Assembly: GCF_025244705.1 (NCBI RefSeq)
Contig: NZ_CP104207.1
Coordinates: forward strand, 2,108,001 to 2,172,000
DNA: 64,000 nt
Direction of reading: 5' to 3'
DNA from: Sphingopyxis sp. PET50
GTDB taxonomy: Bacteria > Pseudomonadota > Alphaproteobacteria > Sphingomonadales > Sphingomonadaceae
The position numbers and the translations under genes were made by a program. The notes beneath the pieces are model-generated. The model was given only the letters and a program-made list of their open reading frames with translations. It searched no databases and was not told where the DNA came from. The stretch's first letter is position 1; each line of letters begins with the position of its first letter. Shown here piece after piece: positions 20,557-30,283 of this stretch.

Positions 20557-21540
20557 GGCCCGTTCCTTTGATGGCCGCGTCGGCCGTGATTTCGACCGGA
20601 CGTCCGGTGCGGGTCTGCAGCATATGGGTCCACGCAGGGCGCGCCGCAATATGCTCCGCCACCGCGGGTCGCGCGGTCAGCCGCAGCGTCCCCGTCCCCG
20701 TTGCGCGCTCGGCCTGACGCAGCAGCAGCGCGGCGTCGGTGGCGACCGGGTCGAAGCGGACCTGCTCGATCAGCGACGGACGCTCGCGGCGGCGGATGAT
20801 CTGCAGGAAACCGAATCCGTTAACGGCCGTGCGCTCGAACGGCTGGGGCAGCAGCGCGTCCACGAGCGCGTCGATCGCCTGCCGCTCGGCGCGGCCCGGC
20901 AACGACGGAAAATCGACCCCGATCGACCCGCCGACATCGCAGCAGCGAACGACATGGACCGCGGCGCGCGCGCCGGCCTTTGCGAGCGTCATCGCGTCAC
21001 CCTCGCCGTCGATGTCGATCAGCAGCATCGCCGGAGTGGCGTCCACCCAGAGCGCGCCGCCGGGAAAGGGCCAATGGCCGGTACGGACATGGTCGATCAT
21101 TTCGGACCAGCCCGCCGCCTCCAGCCGGTCGGGGCTAGGCCGCGTGAAGATCGCTCACCGGGATGCCGCTCGCCGCGATGCGCGCGCGCAGATCGGGCCC
21201 GGCGCCTGCCACCGCGCCGGGTTCGGCCAGCCGCGCCCGCGCCGGCTTGTCGCGCCCGCGTTCGCGCAGCGCCATGCGCGTGATCTCGACGGTCAGCCGC
21301 GCGCCGACCGGCGTGGCTGCCGGAGCCTCCGCCAGGCTCGCCTGCGGTTCGCCCGGCGCATCGAGCGCGACGACTGCGCCGCCCCCGCCTTTCCGGGCTT
21401 CGACCAGTTTCGCGGCGATGACGGCGCCTAGCCCGCGGCCGCTCGCCCTCGCGTTCGATCCGCGCTTCGACGATTTGGCCGTTCTCGACCAGCGCGGCGC
21501 GCGCTTCGCCGATGCCGGCTTCGTAGAGCCACTCAGCCAA
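20546..21540 (-). CDS. RNase E/G family protein without S1 domain, two frame breaks
   Basis: A short (about 330-residue) relative of RNase E/G. The start is TTG at 21540 (MAEWLYEAGIGEARAALVENG), overlapping the end of maf. LLIDIDGEGD and GGSIGVDFPSL carry the two Asp residues that bind the catalytic Mg2+ in RNase E/G. VNGFGFLQIIRRRERPSL is also family-typical. The N-terminal S1 RNA-binding domain is reduced and the Zn-link Cys motif is not seen. Breaks occur at GCCTAGC (21426-21432) and GCTAGGC (21134-21140). Reading GCCGGC at both gives RPRAGAVIAAKL and LHAAGPDRLEAAGW in one frame. It is probably an RNA-processing nuclease. Coupled to maf and yacG. Confidence 0.82.
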
Positions 21541-22102
21541 GCGGAACGCCCGCGCTGCTCAGCAGGCCGCGCGTTTCGAACAGCGGCAGGCCGACCACGT
21601 TCGAATGGCTGCCCGACAGGAAGCGGACGAAGCTCTCCGCCCGGCCCTGGATCGCGTAGCCGCCCGCCTTGCCCATGCCCTCGCCGCTCGCGACATACCA
21701 GTCGACCTCGGCGGCGCTGAGCACCTTGAAGGCGACGATGGTATCGACGGTCCGCACGCGCGGGCGCCCGTCGGTCCCGACCACGCATATGCCCGACCAG
21801 ACATGGTGCCGCCGCCCCGACAACAAGCCGAGCATCCGGCGCAGATCGGCCTCGTCGGCCGGTTTTTCCAGGATACGGCGCCCGACGGCGACGGTCGTGT
21901 CGCCCGCCAGCACCACCTCGTCCGCAGCGCGCGTGACCGCGAGCGCCTTGCCCTCGGCGAGCCGCGCGACATAGGCGCGCGGCAGTTCGCCCTTCAGCGG
22001 GGTCTCGTCGATTTCGGGAGCCGCGATACGCGCGGGGATCAGGCCGATGCGCGCGAGCAGTTCGCGCCGCCGCGGCGATGAGGATGCGAGGACCAGATTC
22101 AC
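21533..22102 (-). CDS. maf: Maf/YhdE family nucleoside triphosphate pyrophosphatase
   Basis: A 189-residue house-cleaning enzyme that hydrolyses non-canonical or m7-GTP/UTP-type nucleotides to monophosphates. LASSSPRRRELL is the signature P-loop-like start. PEIDETP, LAGDTTVAV, KPADEADLRRML and GRAESFVRFLSGSHSNVVGLPL are all conserved. The start codon is GTG at 22102. It lies between infA and the RNase E/G-like gene, as is usual in alphaproteobacteria. Confidence 0.94.
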   Translation of the reverse strand: MNLVLASSSPRRRELLARIGLIPARIAAPEIDETPLKGELPRAYVARLAEGKALAVTRAADEVVLAGDTTVAVGRRILEKPADEADLRRMLGLLSGRRHHVWSGICVVGTDGRPRVRTVDTIVAFKVLSAAEVDWYVASGEGMGKAGGYAIQGRAESFVRFLSGSHSNVVGLPLFETRGLLSSAGVPLG

Positions 22103-22122
22103 GCGGGATCCTCCCGCGTCGT

Positions 22123-22370
22123 TCAGGACGGTCCGGGGCCGCCGCGACCCGGCATGAAGCGATAGGTGATCCGGCCCTTGGTCAGATCATAGGGGGTAAG
22201 CTCGACGAGCACCTCGTCACCCACCAGGACGCGGATGCGGTTCTTGCGCATCTTGCCTAGGCCGTGTGGCCCAAAATCTCGTGGTCGTTTTCCAGTCGGA
22301 CGCGAAACATCGCGTTGGGAAGCAGTTCGACCACCTGGCCGCGCATTTCCAGAAGTTCTTCTTTCGCCAT
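22123..22370 (-). CDS. infA: Translation initiation factor IF-1, one frame break
   Basis: An essential S1-fold factor that occupies the ribosomal A site during initiation. It starts [18 protein letters not shown] at 22370, continues [18 protein letters not shown], and resumes in another frame with [15 protein letters not shown] and [15 protein letters not shown]. The break is GCCTAGGC at 22255-22262, two bases longer than GCCGGC; correcting it gives HTAGKMRK and an 81-residue protein. An essential single-copy gene broken like this argues strongly that the break is a sequencing artefact. Confidence 0.93.
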
Positions 22371-22442
22371 CAATCCTCAAGGGTCTCGAATAATCAGGAT
22401 GCGCGCCCATAGCGCCAAAAACCGCCGATGGAAAGCAATCTG

Positions 22443-24391
22443 TCACCCGGCGGGATTGTGCTTTGCGAGGAAGGCGTCGAGGCGGTCGAACCAATCCTTC
22501 AGGTTCGCGGGGTCCGAAAAGCCATGGCCCTCGTCCTTGTAGGCGACATATTCATAATCGCTCTTTCCCGCCTTCTTGAGCGCCGCGACGAGCTTCTTCG
22601 ACTGGCTGATCGGGACATTGCTGTCGTCCTCGCCATGCGCGATCAGGATCGGGCGCGTCAACCGCGCGGCCTGCTGCGTCGGCGAGACCGAGGCAAGGTC
22701 GAACGCTTCCTCGCTCGGCCACCCGCGCCTGCCAGCTCTTGCTGGCCTTCTTGGTCAGATAGCGGCGGTCATATTTCAGCATCGCGTCCCAGTCGGCGAC
22801 CCAGGCGAAGCTTGCCGCGCAGCGATAGCGTTCGGGATTGCGGATCGCCGCCCACAGCGCGGCATAGCCGCCATAGGAGGCGCCCACCATGCAGACGCGC
22901 GACTTGTCGACGATCCCCTCGGCGACCAGCCAGTCCATCCCGTCGTCGAGGTCGTCCTGCATCGCGCGCCCGATCTGGCCGATCCCGGCGTCGCCGAAGG
23001 CGGTGCCATAACCGCCCGAGCCGCGATAATTGGGCTGCAGCACCGCATAGCCGCGATTGGCGAGCAACTGGACCTCGGGATCGTAATCGAGCTTGTCTCG
23101 CACGCCATAGGGGCCGCCGTGCGGCAGGATGACGAGCGGCAGGCCCTTGGCCTCGCGGCCCTTCGGGAGCGTGAGAAAGGCCGGAATCTCTGTTCCATCG
23201 CGCGCCTTGTAGCGCACCGCCCTGGTCACCGCGAGCAAGTCGGGCGACAGCGACTGGAGCTGCGCGGCGACCACCGCCATCTCACGCGTCTTGCGGTCGA
23301 GCAGGAAATAGACGCCCGGGTCGTCAGGCGCGGTCCCCAGGATCAGCATCCGGTTTTCGTCGCGGCTGCGCGAGACGACCCACGCCTGCAAGTTGGGAAC
23401 GGCGCGGTCGATCTGAGCCTGCAGCTTCTTCGCATCGGCGTCGAACCACAGGACGCGCTCGCGATCGTCGGTGAAGGATACGCCCTCGAGCGCCTTGCCG
23501 TCGGGAGTCAGCCAGTAATCGTCGATGTCATATTCGTCGCTGCCATAGACGAGGTCGCCGATCTCGCGCGTGCTGTAATTGAATTTGTAGAGCGCCTGCC
23601 GCCCGGTCTTTTCCTCGCTCAGGACATAGCCCTCGTCCGACCCGGTCACGACCTTGGCGATGTCGAAAAAGGCCTCCTTGTCGCCGGGACGCATCGCGCC
23701 GATCAGCTTGAAGTCGTCCTCGGTCCCCTTGCGGTAATAATAGCGGACCTTGCGGCCTTCCCAGCCGACCCCGGCGCGCACGATGCCCGCGTCGTCGGCG
23801 TACCATTCCCATACCGGCTGGCGCGGGCGCACCACCTCCGACATCTTGCCGTCGGGCAACGATACGCGAAACACCGAGGGATAGTCATAGATGCTGCGCT
23901 GTATCGACAGCAGCAGATAGCGCCCATCGGGATCGACGAACAGGATGTCATCGCCCTCCAGCCCCTGCCCCTCGCGCGAGATGACGCTGGTCGCTCCGCT
24001 CGCGACATCGTGAAGCAGCAGGATCGACTTGTAGGCCTCGACCCCCATGAACAATGTATTGCGCCCGACGCTGGCAAGGATGTGCCCGTTGCCCGCCCAG
24101 CGGCTCCAGTTGAGATCGACCTGTTCGGGAACCGCGAAACCCGAAATCTTGCCCCCCGTCGCGTCGCGATAGGCGACATATTCGACACCGCCGGCGCGGC
24201 GGCGGAACAGGATGCGCAGCCCGTCGGGGGACAGCTTGGCATCCGAGAACTCGGGCAATTGCGCAAGGTCGGCGGTCGCAATCCTCGAGGGAGGCGCGCC
24301 GGTTGCCGGCTGTCGCTTCATATGCCATGGCCGCGGGCGCAAATGCCGCCAGCGCCAGCACCGCAAATCCCGATAATATCCGCTTGATCAT
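22443..24391 (-). CDS. S9 family peptidase (prolyl oligopeptidase-like), two frame breaks
   Basis: A secreted serine peptidase of about 648 residues. A signal peptide ([23 protein letters not shown]) precedes a propeller domain ([26 protein letters not shown]). The alpha/beta-hydrolase domain carries [14 protein letters not shown]-type GxSxGG (nucleophile Ser), HGEDDSNVP (Asp) and DEGHGF (His). The frame breaks at GCTCGGC (22713-22719; GCCGGC restores [13 protein letters not shown]). It breaks again near 24300-24330, between the signal peptide and the propeller, where no single correction is obvious. It probably acts in the periplasm on peptides, like the partial paralogue at 1-1194. Confidence 0.88.
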
Positions 24392-24451
24392 CCCCGCCCC
24401 CGGTTACCCCCTTTGTTGATAAGGCGGGGAAAAATCAAATCAACAGCCGTG

Positions 24452-25318
24452 TCAACCGACCAGTCGCAAGCGCCGCGCCACGCGCCAGCCGACGGTCTTG
24501 GCCCAGGCGTAGCTCGGCCAGCGCGGCGGCATCGCGGGATCGAGTCCCATGCGCCGCAGCGCGGCATTGGCGGCATGCGCCTCGGACTCGCGATAGCTCC
24601 ACTCGCTGCGCCAGGTGATCGACAGCGAGATCGACGGCGCGTCGCCATTGGCGACATAATGCGGCGCCATGACCGGCATGAGCACGGCATCGCCGGGGGC
24701 GAGCGGCACGCGCTGCTGGCCGCCCTCATAGCTTTCTTGCCACGGCAGGTTGCGGTGGCCGCCGCTATGATAGCGCTCGTGCTCGCGCCGATGCGCGAAG
24801 CGTTCGTCGCCCGCGGGCCAGACGTTCATCACCTTGGCGCCGCGCAGTTGCAGCAGGATGTTGTGCTCGGGGTCGAAGTGGAACGGCGTGATCGAGCCGG
24901 GCGACGAAATGAAGATGAAGCCCTGCGGGGTGAGCATCGCGCCGGTGCGCGGTTCGACGACGGGCTTCAACTCGTCGAGGAGCGCCATCAGCAGGCCGCG
25001 ATACGCCTCTTCGGTCTCGATATTCTTGAGCACCGCCCAGCTGCGGTTCGTGTCGATCGTGCGAATCGTCTCGCCGATCGACAGGCCGTTCGACGGCACG
25101 TCCTCGGGCAGGATACCGATCGGCACATCGCCCGGATTATATTCGACCTGTCCTGCCGGCAGGTGCTCGCCGAGCGCGGCGAGGGCCTCGATCGACAGCA
25201 GCGGATGGTCGGGCAAGCGGTGGCGCAGCAGCCCCGCTTGCGAAGGATAGAGCGCCGCCATCGTTTCGAGCGTTTCGGCAGGAAAGACGCGGGTGTCGAT
25301 CTTTTGGTGCGCGGTCAT
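24452..25318 (-). CDS. Cupin-like (JmjC-type) protein
   Basis: A 288-residue soluble protein, start MTAHQKIDTRVF at 25318. TPFHFDPEHNILLQLRG contains an H-x-D pair and KVMNVWPAGD follows; a distal His is in APHYVANGD. This is the facial-triad arrangement of cupin_8/JmjC iron-dependent oxygenases. Known members hydroxylate proteins or small molecules, but many are uncharacterised. It overlaps the stop of the FemAB/GNAT-like gene at 25315 by 4 bp (ATGA), so the two are translated together. Confidence 0.78.
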   Translation of the reverse strand: MTAHQKIDTRVFPAETLETMAALYPSQAGLLRHRLPDHPLLSIEALAALGEHLPAGQVEYNPGDVPIGILPEDVPSNGLSIGETIRTIDTNRSWAVLKNIETEEAYRGLLMALLDELKPVVEPRTGAMLTPQGFIFISSPGSITPFHFDPEHNILLQLRGAKVMNVWPAGDERFAHRREHERYHSGGHRNLPWQESYEGGQQRVPLAPGDAVLMPVMAPHYVANGDAPSISLSITWRSEWSYRESEAHAANAALRRMGLDPAMPPRWPSYAWAKTVGWRVARRLRLVG

Positions 25319-26519
25319 GACGGGTCCCGGTCGTGGGCCGATGCGGCGGGTTCCGGTTCGGGTTTCCAGCGCCGCCACAGCTTCTCGGCCCGGGCGAGCA
25401 TCGAAAAGCGCAGGCGGTCGGCGCGCCCCGCCAGCGGCACATTGACCCAGACGAGCGCGCGGCGTTCGCGCCACACGCTGTCGATCATCGGGTGGCCGGG
25501 CGCGGCACAGCTGTCGACCCATTGGATGCGGCTGTCGCCGAGCAGATCGAGATCCGCCTGTTGCAACAATACGCCGGGGGAGAAGCGCGCATGATCCTCG
25601 TCGAACGCGGTCTTGAACGAATAGCCGCCGGGCGGGCAAAGAAAGTTGACCAGCATCGCGAGCGGCTCGGCCGTCGAGATCGAGCGCGCGCATGTCGAGC
25701 CGTCCGGCCGCCGCCGCGCCGGCGAGGATCGCACGGAACCACGCCTCGGTGTCGCCGTGGCTGGCGAGCGCCGAGCCGGCCCGGCCCTTCCAGCCGCGCG
25801 CCTCGAGGTCGAGGAAGGCGTCGGTCCAGGGTTCGACCGGCTCGTCCGCCGACCAGCGCCGAAAGGCAACGGCGCCCTGTTCGGCGAGGCGGTTCGCCTG
25901 CCGCACGGTGTTCCTTGCGCTTCTTCGCACGCACCGCCGCGTCCCAATATTCGGCCGGCGACAGGTCGCTTTCGAGCAGCGCGCGTTCTTCACGGTGGAC
26001 AATCTCCGCATCGCCGCCCCGCGCGCGGGCGACATCGGCGAGCGCGCGGTGGAGCGGACCATCCCCGGTCAGCCGCGGCACATGCACCATCGTCTTCGCC
26101 CAGGGCGCGGCGTCGCACCAGCCGAGCAGGATCGACCAGAACAGCCTTTCGAACCCGGCGCGAACCAGCGGCGCGCCGTGGAAATGATTGGGGTGCGCCC
26201 AGCCGGTGACGTGTCGAAGCGGCAGGCGGCCATAATGGCGCGCGGGCGCCAGCGGCATCACGCCGATCACCGGCCCATCGGCGCCGTCCCGAACCATCAC
26301 CAGCCGCGCCTGCCGCTCGGGGTCGAGCAGGTGGAGCGCCGATTGCAGGCACCAGCGTTCGACGAACGGATTGGGCTCGCTCGCCTCGCCGGCGACCGCA
26401 TCCCACGCCGCGGCGAGCGGCGGCGACAGCGCGAGCGGATCGACGACGCGCACGGCCAGCGGCGCGGCACTCGCGGGCACAGGCGTGCCATCGACGGGAA
26501 AGGCGGGGTGGACCGTCAT
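25315..26519 (-). CDS. GNAT/FemAB-like acyltransferase, two frame breaks
   Basis: A protein of about 400 residues with the tandem GNAT fold of the FemAB/BioF2-type family (WDAVAGEASEPNPFVERWCLQ, LPLRHVTGWAHPNHFHGAPL, AAVRAKKRKEHRRQANRL, LEARGWKGRAGSAL, LLGDSRIQWVDSCAAPGHP). It starts at 26519 (MTVHPAFPVDG). The frame breaks at GCCGCAC (25900-25906; GCCGGC gives EHRRQANRL). It breaks again at GCTCGGC (25665-25671; GCCGGC gives DLDGRPLAMLVNFL). It probably transfers an acyl or aminoacyl group during cell-envelope or polysaccharide modification, given the adjoining XrtA locus. It is coupled to the cupin-like gene. Confidence 0.78.
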
Positions 26520-26600
26520 CGGGGTCAGGCTAGCAGGCAGGGGTTAAGATGAGGTGGCCGGATGGACAAGCGGGTTGGCCGGTTTGGGGCGGGAGCTGCC

Positions 26601-26675
26601 GTTCCCCGGCGCAAGCCGGGGTCCATGAGGAGTGGGCAGTGTTTGGTATCTGGGCCCCGGCTTGCGCCGGGGAAC
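26601..26675. repeat. Perfect 21-bp inverted repeat, 33-bp spacer
   Basis: GTTCCCCGGCGCAAGCCGGGG at 26601-26621 and its complement at 26655-26675, in the 337-bp gap (26520-26856) between the amidotransferase and the FemAB/GNAT-like gene. Each arm is itself a small palindrome (CCCCGGCGCAAGCCGGGG). No gene lies in this gap. Confidence 0.85.
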
Positions 26676-26724
26676 GGGTGGGCTGAAACAAGGCAATCGC
26701 GGTCAAGCCGCCCCATGAATCCCG

Positions 26725-26797
26725 TTCGTGTCGAGCGAAGTCGAGACACCCGAAGGCGCACGCGGCCGATGGGTGTCTCGACTTCGCTCGACACGAA
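26725..26797. repeat. Perfect 27-bp inverted repeat, 19-bp spacer
   Basis: Arms at 26725-26751 and 26771-26797, built on GTGTCGAGCGAAGTCGAGACAC. It lies in the same gap as the repeat at 26601-26675. It could terminate the amidotransferase transcript. The GAGCGAAGTCGAG word also appears near 19950. Confidence 0.85.
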
Positions 26798-26856
26798 TGG
26801 ACATAGAGGACAGTCCGCTCCCCGCTCCAAAGCCGACGTCCGCCCACGAATTCCGA

Positions 26857-28753
26857 CTAAATCCCGAACAGCTTCGCCAGCGACTTTTCCAGCATGAAGA
26901 ATTGCCAGATCAGCCGCCCATGGTCGCGGCGCCCCGACTGGTGCGCCGACACGATGCGCTCGATCTCGGCCATGTCGAACCAGCCCGAACGCGCGAGGGT
27001 CGATGAGGTCGCGAGCGCCCGCGCCTGCTCGACGAGCGCGCCGCGGAACCAGTGCGATACCGGGGTCACGAACCCCATCTTGGGGCGGTAGAGAATGTCG
27101 TGCGGCAGATAGCGTTCCATCGCCTGCTTCAGGATCGCCTTGCCCGTGCCGCCCTTCACCCGCATCGACGCGGGCAGCGAGGCGGCGAATTCGACGAGGC
27201 GATAGTCGAGCAGAGGCTCGCGCGCCTCGATGCTCACGGCCATGCTCATCCGGTCGGTCTTGGTCAGGATGTCGCCGGGCAGCCAGATCATCAAATCGGC
27301 ATATTGCGCCCGGTCGAGCGGCTCGCGCGCGGGTGCATCGGCCATCGCCTTCCAGTAGCGCGCCTCCGCGACATGATCGCCCAGAGCCGTCTTCGCCGCA
27401 TCGTTGAACAGCCGCGCGCGCTGGCCGGGGCCAGTGACGCCAACGGCCTCCGCATAGCCCTCGGCGCCGCTCTTCGACAGGCTGGCGAGCGTCGCCCTCG
27501 CCCGCAGGGGGCGCGGCGCCCAGTCCATCTGCGGCCAGACCTTCGCGAGCGGGCCGAGCAGATTGCGGCGCAGCACAGCGGGGATCAGCCCGCGCAATTT
27601 CTCTTCCTGATGCTGGAACACCAGCCGGCGATAGCCGCGCGAACGCCTCGTCGGCACCGTCGCCCGACAGCGCCACCGTCACCTCCTCGCGCGCGAGTTC
27701 GCACACGCGGTATGTCGGCAAAGCGCTGGCGTCGGCAAAGGGTTCGTCGAACATATCGGCGATCCTGTCGACCAGATCGAAATCCCCCGACGACACGGTG
27801 CGGGTGCGGTGGTCGGTCGCGAAACGTTCGGCGATCGCCTGTGCATATCCGGTTTCGTCGAGCGCCGCCTGGTCGAAACCGATTGTGCAGGTCTTGACCG
27901 CCTTGCTGCTCGCCTCGGCCATCAGCGCGACGACGGCGCTGCTGTCGACCCCGCCCGACAGGAAAGCCCCGAGCGGCACGTCGGCGACCATGCGGTCGAT
28001 CACGGCGGCGCGCATCAGATGGACCAGATGTTCGGCGGCCTCGCCTTCGCTCGCCCGGATGCGCTTCGAAAAATCGGGCGACCACCAGCGCGTCGGCGCG
28101 GGCACCGGCTTGCCGCGTTCGAGCAGCAGATAATGGCCGGCGGGCAGCTTCTGCACGCCCGCGACGATGCAATTGTCGTCGGGGACATAACCGAGTGCGA
28201 GGAAATCCTCGACCGCCGACAGATTCGCTTCCTGCCGCAGCAGCGGGTGGCGCAGCAGCCCCTTCAGTTCCGACGCGAAGGCCAGCGAGCCGTCCGACAG
28301 CCGCGCATGGTGCAGCGGCTTCACCCCCAGCCGGTCGCGGGCGAGGAACAGGCATTGGCGCCGGTGATCGTGCAGCGCGAAGGCGAACATGCCGTTGAGA
28401 CGCGAGAGGCATTCGACGCCCCATTGGCGCCACGCCGCGATGATGACCTCGGTATCGCCGCTGGTGCGGAAACGGTGCCCGCGCTCCTCCAGTTCGGCGC
28501 GCAGTTCGGGGAAATTATAGATTTCGCCGTTGTAGGTCAGCGTCACCGTCTCGTCGTCCGACGCCATCGGCTGCGGACTGCCCGCGACGTCGATGATCGA
28601 CAGGCGCAGGTGCGCGAGGCCGACGCCGGGCGCGGTCCAGGTGCCGCTGCCGTCGGGGCCGCGGTGTGCCATCGGATGGAGCATCGCGCGCAGCCGCGCC
28701 GGATCGACCGGCTTTGCCGTGTCCAGATGATAAAGGCCCGCGATGCCGCACAT
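26857..28753 (-). CDS. XrtA/PEP-CTERM system amidotransferase (asparagine synthase-like), one frame break
   Basis: A homologue of glutamine-hydrolysing asparagine synthetase, about 631 residues. Cys2 of MCGIAGLYHL is the Ntn nucleophile. AHRGPDGSGTW, NGEIYNFPEL and SGDTEVI complete the glutaminase domain. The synthase domain has FLSGGVDSSAVVALM (PP-loop SGGxDS), ALSGDGADEAF, TKTDRMSMAVSIEAREPLLD and PKMGFVTPVSHWF. GCCGCGC at 27634-27640 breaks the frame; GCCGGC restores DEAFAGYRR. Directly downstream of xrtA (13 bp), it matches the amidotransferase 1 family of exosortase A loci, thought to amidate a sugar or its acyl modification. It is unlikely to be the housekeeping asnB. Confidence 0.9.
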
Positions 28754-28766
28754 ATTCGGCGAGGCT

Positions 28767-30283
28767 CTAGCGCAGTTTCAGCGCGCGGTCAGCCATCGCC
28801 TGCGCTCCGCCCGACGCGGAAACGAAATCCTTTATCGCCGGCGCGCCCCCTGCCCTTCCTCGCTCGACACGATCAGCGTTAGCGCGCGCGGATCGCCGCC
28901 GAACAGGCGCGCCCTGAGCCCGGCCAGTTTCGCGCCGCGCGGGCTGCCGGTCGCGGCGCCATCGACCACGTACCAGGTGGCGGCGTCGCGCAGCACCGGG
29001 CCGGGGTGCAGCAGCCGCTCGGTCTTGCCGCCGCCGATCGCGGGGAGCGCCGCGCTCCACGCCCACTCGCTGTCGGGATCGACCGCGCCCTGCCCGAAGG
29101 CGACGACCTCGCGCCCTTCGGCCTGCCGTTCATAGCCCCCCAGCGCGACCGCCACGCGGCGCCCACCGGCATCGGCGAAATGGCGCAGCGAGAGCCGGTC
29201 GGCACCGTCGAAGCGCGGTGCCCAGGGCGTGCCCCCGCCAATCGTTTCGGTCCAGCCGGCGGGAACCGCGATTTCCATCCCGGCCGGCAGCGGCGCCGAG
29301 CGCGCGCCGACGAGCGCGCTCCACCCGGCGAAAAGCAGCGGAACGGCGAGGGCGGCGGGCAGCACCGCCCTCGCCGCGCCCGCGAACCGGGGGACGGCAT
29401 CCAGCCCCCGCACATCGACCGCGACATCGTTCGCCGGCCGGTCGAACCAGCGCCGCGCCACCAGCATCACGATCAGGATGACGAGCCCGAAGAAGATCCA
29501 GCCATAGAAGATATGGTCGATCCCGCCCGCCGCCTCGATCCCCCAGATGTCGGCGGCGACCATCGTTCCCCAGGCGCGCAGCGCATTGGCGAGGATCGTC
29601 GTGGCGAGCGCGCTCGCGACGAAGACGATCCGCCGCGGCCAGCTTCGGAAACAGAGGTGCGCCGCGAACACCGAATAAGCGAGCATCGCGATCAGGAAAT
29701 TGACGCCCGAGCAGGCCTCCGCCACCTCGAAGAAACCCGCGCGCGTCGTGATGAACACGCCCTCCATCCGCGCTTCGAGCCCCGAAAGGTGAAGCAGCCC
29801 CATCGAAATATGCGCGGTGAGCGTCTGGAGCAGCGGCACCAGTTCCTCGCCGAACGGCACCAGCAGCAGCGCATAGGCGAGCGGAAAGAGCAGCCCGCGC
29901 ACCAGTTTCCCGCCCAGCGTCGCGGCGACCGCGCCCTGCAGCATCAGCATCAGCCCGAGCTGGCGGAACAGCCCGACCCCGGCGGCCTCGCCGACGAGCC
30001 ACACCAGCCCCGCCCCTGCCATCCAGATCAGCGCCGACCACCAGTAAACCGGCGTCAGCGGGCGCAGCAGCGCGGTCCGCTGCGACACCAGCCAGCCGAT
30101 CATCGGCACCATCAGCAGGCAATGGGTGAAGGTCGAGCTGTGCCACCAGATGCCCGCCATATCGGCAGCGTCGCGATAAAAGAGGGCGAGGATCGCCGCC
30201 GCCAGCCCGGCGAGGGCGATCAGATGCGATTGCCAGCGCGTCCAGCTTTTCGGCCGGGTCAGCCTCAGCGTGCCCGCCATCAT
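28767..30283 (-). CDS. xrtA: Exosortase A with fused C-terminal EpsI domain, one frame break
   Basis: A polytopic inner-membrane transpeptidase thought to recognise the PEP-CTERM signal and cleave or transfer its protein. About 8 transmembrane helices precede the catalytic elements: EACSGVNFLIAM (Cys), LANALRAWG (Arg) and DHIFYGWIFF (His). This is the expected C-R-H triad. The C-terminal 200 residues (WTETIGGGTPWAPRF, YVVDGAATGSPR) are an EpsI-like periplasmic domain, as in other sphingomonad XrtA proteins. A frame break near 28845-28857 sits in a G-rich run, not at a GCCGGC derivative; adding one G would restore EEGAGGAPAIKDF. The start ATG at 30283 overlaps the glycosyltransferase stop. Confidence 0.92.

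Noticed and set aside
28767-29066. A separate small gene overlapping the end of xrtA
   Set aside because: Its last 30 residues are the XrtA-EpsI C-terminus in the shifted frame; the rest is out-of-frame sequence.
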